NCBI GenBank assembly: GCA_963729075.1
Contig: CAVSMU010000010.1
Span: forward strand, 248,001-312,000
Length of the DNA: 64,000 nt
Source of the DNA: WHSW01 sp963729075
Lineage (GTDB): Bacteria > Actinomycetota > Thermoleophilia > Solirubrobacterales > 70-9
Reading direction: 5' to 3'
Of the stretch, positions 56,221 to 64,000 are shown piece by piece. The notes under the pieces were generated by a model. It did no database searches, had not been told where the DNA came from, and saw nothing but the letters and a program-made list of their open reading frames with translations. Within the stretch, counting starts at the first letter, position 1, and each line of letters opens with the position of its first letter. The position numbers and the translations under genes were made by a program.

Positions 56221-57264
56221 TCAGCGGGGAAGCGTGTCCGGGAGCCCGAAGGACCGAAAGGCCTCGGGCATCCGGAAGGCGGTCACGTCGGCGATCCGTG
56301 GGCCGTCGAGGGTGAGGACGTCGAGGGCGATCGGGACGTAGCCGCCTTCGTCGCGGTCGAGCTGGTACGTGGCGAGGGCGAGCTGGCCGTTCGCGCGCGT
56401 CGGCACGTAGCGCAGGCGGGGCGGCGGCCCGCCGGGCATGAGCCACGAGTCCGCGATCGCCTCGCGTCCGCGATACCAGCTCGCATACGGGGGCATCGTG
56501 AAGGTCGCGTCCTCGGCGAGCAGGTTGAGGATCGCGTCGATGTCGCCGCGCTCGAACGCGTCGATGAAGTCCTCCACGACCCGGCGCAGTCGCTCGTCGC
56601 CGAGCGACCGCATCGTCGCCTGCTGGCTCTGCTCGGGAAGCCGCTCGTCGACGGCCTTGCGGGCGCGCTGAAGGGCGCTGTTGACCGACGCGACGGTCGT
56701 GTCGAGTGCCGCCGCCACCTCACGCGCCGAGAACCCCAGGACCTCGCGCAGGATCAGGGCCGCGCGCTGGCGCGGCGGCAGGTGCTGCAGCGCCGCGATG
56801 AAGGCCAGCTCGACCGCCTCGCGCTGCTCGTAGCGGGCCTCCGGCGCCGCATGGCCGTCCTCGAGGCCAAGCCGCTCGTCGGGGTACGGCTCCACCCAGA
56901 CCGACTCGGACAGCGGCTCGCCCGGATCGTCGCCGGTCCGCACCGGCGGGGCGTAGTCGATCGGCAGCACTCGCTTCGGTCGCTTGCCGATCGCGTCGAG
57001 GCAGACGTTGGTCGCGATCTTGTAGAGCCAGGCGCGGGTGGCGCTGCGGCCCTCGAACCGCCGCAGCCCGCGCCAGGCGCGGAGCATGACGTTCTGAAGC
57101 GCGTCCTCGGCGTCGTGCAGCGAGCCGAGCATCCGGTAGCAGTGGGCGTGAAGCTCGGCGCGGTGCGGTTCGACGATGCGGCGAAACGCCTCCTCGTCAC
57201 CGCCGCGCGCCGCCGCGAGCAGCTCATCCTCGCCGATCGTCAAGCTCTGGGAGGCGACGCCCAT
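56221..57264 (-). CDS. ECF RNA polymerase sigma factor with SnoaL-like C-terminal domain
   Basis: 347 aa. Sigma region 2 (FRRIVEPHRAELHAHCYRMLGSLHDAEDALQNVMLRAWRGLRRFEGRSATRAWLYKIATNVCLD), region 4 (LPPRQRAALILREVLGFSAREVAAALDTTVASVNSALQRARKAV), then an NTF2/SnoaL-like domain from about residue 225 (DFIDAFERGDIDAILNLLAEDATFTMPPYASWYRGREAI). This architecture matches the SigG/SigX5-type ECF group, whose tail tunes activity in cis instead of an anti-sigma factor; no anti-sigma gene is adjacent. ATG 57264 is 6 nt behind TAATCT. Confidence 0.93.
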   Translation of the reverse strand: MGVASQSLTIGEDELLAAARGGDEEAFRRIVEPHRAELHAHCYRMLGSLHDAEDALQNVMLRAWRGLRRFEGRSATRAWLYKIATNVCLDAIGKRPKRVLPIDYAPPVRTGDDPGEPLSESVWVEPYPDERLGLEDGHAAPEARYEQREAVELAFIAALQHLPPRQRAALILREVLGFSAREVAAALDTTVASVNSALQRARKAVDERLPEQSQQATMRSLGDERLRRVVEDFIDAFERGDIDAILNLLAEDATFTMPPYASWYRGREAIADSWLMPGGPPPRLRYVPTRANGQLALATYQLDRDEGGYVPIALDVLTLDGPRIADVTAFRMPEAFRSFGLPDTLPR

Positions 57265-57351
57265 GTCACCAGATTAGACCGGCGCCGGGCCCCGAACTCA
57301 TCGCTTGCGGCGCTCATTTTCGCCTCCCCCGGCGGTCATACAGGGCAGGGC

Positions 57352-57714
57352 ATGACGCCGGCCTCCCCCAACCCCGTCGTCCACCTGGAGCTGCGAAGCG
57401 GCAACCTCCCGCGCGCCTGCGCCTTCTACACGCGGCTGTTCGGCTGGCGGGCGGAGACGGTCCACGTCGGGTCCCGGACCTATCTGGCGCTCGGACTCGG
57501 TGATCGAATCGAGGGCGGGGTCGCCGAGTGCGACACGGAGCGAGCGCTGTGGCTGCCCTACGTCGAGGTCGCCGACGTGGCGGAGGCCACCGAACGCGCG
57601 CGCTGCCTCGGAGCCGACGTCTCGCTCGAGCCCCGCGAGGGGCCCGTAGGCTGGCGAAGCGTCGTCGCGGCGCCCGCGGGCGCCGAGATCGGGCTCTGGC
57701 AGCCGAAGGGCTGA
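57352..57714 (+). CDS. Single-domain VOC protein
   Basis: 120 aa. VVHLELRSGNLPRACAFYTRLFGWRAETVHVGSRTYLALGLGDRIEGGVAECDTERALWLPYVEVADVAEATERARCLGADVSLEPREGPVGWRSVVAAPAGAEIGLWQPKG is one complete glyoxalase-fold module. Ligand unknown. ATG 57352 has an AGGGCAGGG Shine-Dalgarno-like stretch. Divergent from the sigma-factor gene, which may share control. Confidence 0.87.
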   Translation: MTPASPNPVVHLELRSGNLPRACAFYTRLFGWRAETVHVGSRTYLALGLGDRIEGGVAECDTERALWLPYVEVADVAEATERARCLGADVSLEPREGPVGWRSVVAAPAGAEIGLWQPKG

Positions 57715-57815
57715 GCCGCGTCCGGGCGGGGCGCAGCCTGTCTCCACGATGGCCCCGTCGAGGGTGCGCTAGTCCAACTGCACCCGGCGCGTCCTGGGAA
57801 GGCTCCTCAGCCGCG

Positions 57816-57852
57816 CGACGAGTTGCTCTCGCTATCCGAGAGAAACTCGTCG
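57816..57852 (-). terminator. Long hairpin after metE
   Basis: CGACGAGTT (57816-57824) pairs perfectly with AACTCGTCG (57844-57852); inside, after a G/A mismatch, CTCTCG pairs with CGAGAG around CTATC. It lies 24 nt past the metE stop. The CTCGCTAT core and the CCGCGCGCGCC that follows recur in the element at 7.9-8.0 kb, so this may be a dispersed repeat used as a terminator. Confidence 0.55.
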
Positions 57853-57875
57853 AGAACTCCGCGCGCGCCGCCGCC

Positions 57876-60154
57876 TCAGGCGGGGACCATGGCCCGGCGC
57901 CGCTGCGCCGCCGCGACCATGTTCTCCAGGGCCGGCAACGCCTCCTCCCAGCGGCGCGTCTTCAGCCCGCAATCTGGGTTGACCCAGAGGCGCTCGCGGC
58001 CGATCCGCCGCTCGGCGAGCTCGAGGAGGCGCTCGATCTCGTCCGCCGAGGGCACCCTGGGCGAATGGATGTCGTAAACGCCCGGGCCGATCTCGTTCGG
58101 GTAGTCGAGCTCACCGGCGAACACGTCGAGCACCTCCATATCGGAGCGCGACGCCTCGATCGAGAGCACGTCGGCGTCGAGCCGGATGATGTGCTCCATC
58201 ATCTCGTTGAACTCCGAATAGCACATGTGCGTGTGCACCTGGGTGCCCTCGGCGGCGATCGCGACCGCCAGCCGGAAGCAGTCCACCGCCCAGCGCACGT
58301 AGTCGTCCTGGGCGTGTCGCTGGAGCGGCAATCCTTCCCGGAGCGCCGCCTCGTCGACCTGGATGGCGGGCGCGCCGGCGGCCTCGAGGTCGGCCACCTC
58401 GTCCTGGATCGCGAGGGCGATCTGCGTGCAGGTCTCCGGCCGCGGTTGGTCGTCACGGACGAACGACCACTGCAGGATCGTCACCGGGCCGGTCAGCATC
58501 CCCTTCATCGGCTTGTCGGTGAGCGACTGCGCGTACCGCCACCAGCGAACCGTCATCGGCTCGGGGCGCGAGACGTCGCCATAGAGGATCGGCGGCTTCA
58601 CGCAACGGCTGCCGTAGGACTGCACCCAGCCATTGGCCGAAAACGCGAAGCCGGCGAGCTGCTCGCCGAAGTACTCGACCATGTCGTTTCGCTCCGGCTC
58701 GCCGTGCACGAGGACGTCGAGTCCGAGTCCCTCCTGGACGTCCACCACGTGGCGGATCTGTCCCTCGATGAACTCCTCGTACTCGTCCCGGCCGATCTCG
58801 CCCTGACGAAACCGGCGCCGCGTGGCACGGATCTCGTCGGTCTGCGGGTACGAGCCGATCGTCGTGGTGGGCAGCTCGGGCAACGAGAGGCGCTCTCGTT
58901 GCACCTCGCGACGCCGCGGATAGCGTTCGGCCCGCTCGTAGTCGTCGGGCCCGAGCGAGCCCACGCGCTCGCGCACTGCCGGGTCGTTGGTATGCCCCGA
59001 AGTCCGCCGGCCCGAGATCGCCTCACGGCTCGAGGCGAGCAGCTCGTCACGACGGCCGGGCTCCGCCGTCGCCGCCTCGCCGAGCAGCCTCAGCTCTCCC
59101 AGCTTCTCCGCACAGAAGCTCAGCCAGCCGCGGACCTCCGCGTCGATTCCGCTCTCGCCCGCGGCCTCGTAGGGGACGTGGAGCAAGGAGCACGAGGGGG
59201 CGATCGTGACCCGGTCGGCGCCGAGCGCGCCGACCGCCGCGTCAACCGCGTCGAGGGCGCGATCGGCATCGGCAATCCAGACGTTGCGCCCGTCGATCAC
59301 GCCGAGCGACAGGCGCGCCGAGCGCTCACCCAGCGCCGTCAGCGCCGGGTCGAGCTGGCCGGGCGCGCGCACGAGGTCGAGGTGGAACTCGCCCGCCGGA
59401 AGCGCCAGCACCCGCTCGAGCGCGCCGATCTCGGCGAGGCCGGCGAAGTAGGTAGCCAGGCACAGCTCTGCATCGGAGGAGGCGTCGAGCGCGCGCCAGG
59501 CGCGCTCGAAGGCGTCGAGCTCCGCGGCGCTCGGATCGACGACGAGGCATGGCTCGTCGATCTGCACCTCGCCGGCCCCCGCCTCGGCGAGTGCGAGCGA
59601 GCAGCCCGCGTAGACCTCCGCGAGGCGGTCGAGCTCGTCGAGCGGCCGCTCGAGCCCCTTCGAAAGCTTCAGGAAGGTGTACGGGCCGATCACGACGGGA
59701 CGCGTCTCGACCCAAGCTCGGCCGCAGCCCGAAGCGGCTCGGTCCAGTGGTCGGCGCGCAGCTCCCACGCCTGGCCGGGCTCGAGCTCGGGGACGAGGTA
59801 GTGGTAGTTGGTGTCGAACCACTTGGTCATCTCGAGCGGGCGCTCGTCCCCGCTCCCGCGCGCAAGAGTGAAGTAGTCGGAGAGCCGGTCGCGGTCGAGC
59901 TCCCCGAAGCGCGCCGGGATCGCGCCCAGCGCCCATGCCGTGTCGAGCACCTGGTCGTAGTAGCTGAAGTCCCCGCAGGGGATCACGTCGACGCCGGCAT
60001 CCGCCGCGCGCTGCCAGTTGGCGGCGCGCAGGTCGGCGGCGGTCGCGCGGAGCTCGGCTTCGTCGATCTCGTCGCGCCAGAACCGCTCGAGCGCGAACTT
60101 GAGCTCGCGGTTCGGCCCGATGCGGGGAAGTCCGAGGACTGCAGTGCGAGTCAT
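57876..60154 (-). pseudogene. metE: B12-independent methionine synthase, frameshifted
   Basis: MetE transfers the methyl group of methyl-THF-triglutamate to homocysteine. ATG 60154 has AAGGAG upstream. N-terminal domain: TRTAVLGLPRIGPNRELKFALERFWRDEI...TNYHYLVPELEPGQ; C-terminal catalytic domain: TTTIGSYPQTDEIRATRRRF; VLVHGEPERNDMVEYFGEQLAGFAFSANGWVQSYGSRCVKPPI; LTGPVTILQWSFVRDDQPR; HTHMCYSEFNEMMEHI; and VNPDCGLKTRRWEEALPALENMV with the zinc Cys. The frame breaks after PLRAAAELG at 59711-59713; one added G gives ELGVETRPVVIGPYTFLKLSK. Length is 3n-1, a one-base deletion in a G run, likely an error. Controlled by a cobalamin riboswitch. Confidence 0.9.
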
Positions 60155-60238
60155 TACCACTCCTTGATTCGCGGCGGCGGCGCATACTCACAAGAGCCGA
60201 ATGAGCCGGCCGCCTGTTTCGCGAGGCGTCGTCTGCGC

Positions 60239-60380
60239 TCACGGCCGGATATTCGGGCTCAGGATCCGCCTTCCGACCCCCCTTCCCGGACCGGTCGGCC
60301 CAGTGGGTACGCGCGTCGGTCGTCACCCATACCGCTGCGCGCCAGCTCCGGCCTCTCACCGGATTTCCCAGCGCCGTGAC
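60239..60380 (-). ncRNA. Cobalamin (B12) riboswitch upstream of metE
   Basis: Minus strand reads GCGCTGGGAAATCCGGTGAGAGGCCGGAGCTGGCGCGCAGCGGT, then GGAAGGCGGATCCTGAGCCCGAATATCCGGCC. These are the GGGAA-N-GGTGAGA...CCGGAGCTG-CGCAGCGGT and B12-box-like AGCCCGAATA blocks of the class. Closing helix P1 is exact: TCACGGC (60379-60373) with GCCGTGA (60245-60239). A TAGCCT box (60392-60387) sets the transcript start just before P1. Downstream, CGCCT...AGGCG in 60155-60238 could form the expression platform. B12 repression of metE is the classic use, saving MetE when MetH can work. Confidence 0.9.
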
Positions 60381-60437
60381 GCAGTCAGGCTAACACGGCG
60401 CGAGCGACCGCCCAGCGGGTCGTAGCCTGTCTCGACG

Positions 60438-60836
60438 ATGGCCGAATCCGCCAATGCCGCGTTCGTTCGCCGCGCCTACGACCTGGTCAACGCCGGCGAC
60501 TTCGAGACGCTGGTGAAGGGCTTCGAGCCCGGCTTCGAGTGGCACCCGGACGAACTCGCGCCGGGCCAGGCCGCTCGACGAACCGCCGACGACGTCAAGG
60601 AGGCGGTGGACGACTTCACCGGCGCCTTCGCCGAGTTTCGCACCGAGGTCGAGGAGCTGATCGAGGAGGGCGACCAGGTGATCGCGGTCGTCCGCCACGT
60701 CGGGCGAGTCGGCGGCGGCAACGTCCAGCGCCGCGAGACGCACCTCTGGACGTTCGCCAACGGCCGGCCGCGATCGCTGCGCGAGTTCGAGGAGCGCGAC
60801 GCCGCGCTGGCGGCGGCTGGGCGTCGCACGTCGTAA
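60438..60836 (+). CDS. SnoaL-like / NTF2-fold protein
   Basis: 132 aa. AFVRRAYDLVNAGDFETLVKGFEPGFEWHPDELAPGQAARRTADDVKEAVDDFTGAFAEFRTEVEELIEEGDQVIAVVRHVGRVGGGNVQRRETHLWTFANGRPRSLREFEERDAALAAAG is a complete NTF2-like domain. Ligand unknown. ATG 60438 is 9 nt behind TAGCCT. Divergent from metE; convergent with the UvrA paralogue. Confidence 0.87.
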   Translation: MAESANAAFVRRAYDLVNAGDFETLVKGFEPGFEWHPDELAPGQAARRTADDVKEAVDDFTGAFAEFRTEVEELIEEGDQVIAVVRHVGRVGGGNVQRRETHLWTFANGRPRSLREFEERDAALAAAGRRTS

Positions 60837-60849
60837 GGCCGGTCGTCGC

Positions 60850-63259
<2,410 letters not shown>

Positions 63260-63279
63260 CGCGTCTCCATCTGTCGGGT

Positions 63280-63771
63280 TCAGGCCAACCAGCGGCCATC
63301 GCGCATCAGCTCGCGGTCGCGCAGCTCGTTCGCCTCGCGCCAGGCCTGGATGCGGCGCGGGGAGATTCGGAACCAGCGGTACGGCGCGGCCTCCGCCCTC
63401 GGGTCGAAGCCGGCGCGCGCCGCGAACCGGTCACCCGCCTGCTCCGGCAGCGCGTCGATCTCGAGGACCTCGACCTCGCCCTCGATCATCGACACGTCGC
63501 GGGTGTGACCCAGCCCCAGCCGAACGAATCGGGTGGCCGCAAGGTTCCTGCCGGTCGGGCTGTCGGCTGGCGTGGCGATCAACAGCGCCTCGCCGTCCCA
63601 GTCGAAGGACAGCGGCACCAGGTACGGCGCACCATCCGCCGAGGCACTGGCCACCCAGACATCGATGTCGTGGATGAGCCGGTGCTCGGTGTCGCGACGG
63701 CGCTCGGAGCGGGAACGGGGGTCGGTATCGGGTTCTGGCCGTGTCGAACTCAAGGCATTAATTTGTAGCAC
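63280..63771 (-). CDS. Pyridoxamine-5'-phosphate-oxidase-fold flavoprotein
   Basis: 163 aa from GTG 63771 or 157 from TTG 63753. DTEHRLIHDIDVWVASASADGAPYLVPLSFDWDGEALLIATPADSPTGRNLAATRFVRLGLGHTRDVSMIEGEVEVLE is the split-barrel FMN/F420-binding fold; the C-terminal YRWFRISPRRIQAWREANEL completes it. Likely an FMN- or F420-dependent reductase. TTG 63753 lies 8 nt behind TACAAA, arguing for a leaderless start there. Divergent from the MarR gene with a palindrome between. Confidence 0.85.
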   Translation of the reverse strand: MLQINALSSTRPEPDTDPRSRSERRRDTEHRLIHDIDVWVASASADGAPYLVPLSFDWDGEALLIATPADSPTGRNLAATRFVRLGLGHTRDVSMIEGEVEVLEIDALPEQAGDRFAARAGFDPRAEAAPYRWFRISPRRIQAWREANELRDRELMRDGRWLA

Positions 63772-63775
63772 AAAT
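63761..63775. promoter_or_regulatory. Palindrome in the AT-rich PPOX/MarR intergenic region
   Basis: ATTTGT-AGC-ACAAAT, a 6-bp inverted repeat in the only conspicuously AT-rich patch of the window (about 63745-63810). It covers the -10 of the flavoprotein gene and is a typical MarR-operator geometry. Confidence 0.5.
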
Positions 63776-63817
63776 GATTGGCCGAGCGTATTAAATGTGC
63801 GACAATGTGAAGACGCT

Positions 63818-64000
63818 ATGCCCCCGAATCAGAAGACAATGCCCTCGAACCTCTCCACTGAGACGGAGGTCGCCGAGTTCGCCGGCCAGCTGTTCTTCCG
63901 GCTCTGGCGGGCCTCGCACACCCAGACGGCCGCGGCGCTGCAGTCGATCGGCCTGACGCCGCCGCTCTTCGCGGTGCTCAACTACTTGCAGGCACACGAG
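63818..64000 (+). CDS. MarR family regulator, 5' part (runs off right edge)
   Basis: 61 codons from ATG 63818: MPPNQKTMPSNLSTETEVAEF then AGQLFFRLWRASHTQTAAALQSIGLTPPLFAVLNYLQAHE, the N-terminal dimerisation helix and start of the winged helix of MarR proteins. An internal ATG (MPSNLSTE) is also possible. Divergence from the flavoprotein gene suggests it represses that gene and itself. Confidence 0.85.
   Translation, partial: MPPNQKTMPSNLSTETEVAEFAGQLFFRLWRASHTQTAAALQSIGLTPPLFAVLNYLQAHE

Overview
The window is high-GC DNA (roughly 70% by eye) from an actinobacterium. Best guess is the class Thermoleophilia (Solirubrobacterales/Gaiellales-like). This rests on a gatCAB amidotransferase operon beside a gltX and no visible glnS, a thrS-infC-rpmI-rplT cluster, an HDOD-LuxR fusion regulator, an ECF sigma factor with a SnoaL tail, and very many apparently leaderless genes. 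The taxonomic call is inference. There are no transposases, phage genes, CRISPR arrays or rRNAs. It reads as a chromosomal core region with short accessory patches.

Layout. 1-8.2 kb: 5' part of ilvB, a TetR regulator coupled to a UDP-sulfoquinovose synthase (sqdB), a membrane-anchored GT2 glycosyltransferase, a large AAA/LuxR regulator and small proteins. 8.2-11.8 kb: gatC-gatA-(small zincin)-gatB with overlapping stop and start codons. 11.8-20.6 kb: a frameshifted membrane gene, a GMC oxidoreductase, folD (frameshifted), pcrA, a double VOC protein, and cysK-cysE. 20.7-28.8 kb: small secreted and enzyme genes, Rrf2 regulator, a degenerate receiver-LuxR protein, the HDOD-LuxR protein, gltX, endonuclease IV, a Cys-rich protein. 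28.8-36.2 kb: dnaE, a SixA-like phosphatase, a c-di-AMP (ydaO-type) riboswitch in front of a coiled-coil transglycosylase, argG. 36.5-48.7 kb, all minus strand: thrS-infC-rpmI-rplT, terminator, trmH-pheS-pheT-argC-argJ-argB-argD. 48.7-57.7 kb: CHRD protein, two polytopic glycosyltransferase-like proteins, an ArsR/SRPBCC pair with a palindromic operator, GNAT, tRNA-Val, a candidate small RNA, an NfeD-like protein, ECF sigma factor, VOC protein. 57.9-64 kb: metE (frameshifted) under a cobalamin riboswitch, SnoaL protein, a UvrA paralogue (frameshifted), and a divergent PPOX-flavoprotein/MarR pair cut by the right edge.

Main threads. (i) Amino-acid and translation genes are packed with 1-8 nt overlaps, implying translational coupling: arginine synthesis joined to PheRS, and the amidotransferase operon. 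(ii) Two metabolite riboswitches can be read directly: B12 to metE and c-di-AMP to a cell-wall hydrolase. (iii) More than twenty starts lie 6-9 nt behind a TANNNT-like -10 box with no Shine-Dalgarno, pointing to leaderless transcription. (iv) Five otherwise well-conserved genes each carry a single-base indel, mostly in short homopolymers. Some of these are essential, so consensus errors are more likely than real decay. The best candidates for something undescribed are the terminator-ended intergenic RNA near 55.7 kb, a leaderless 10-codon leader peptide before infC, a palindrome-bearing in-frame insertion in argC, and a small membrane gene that seems to start with ATC.
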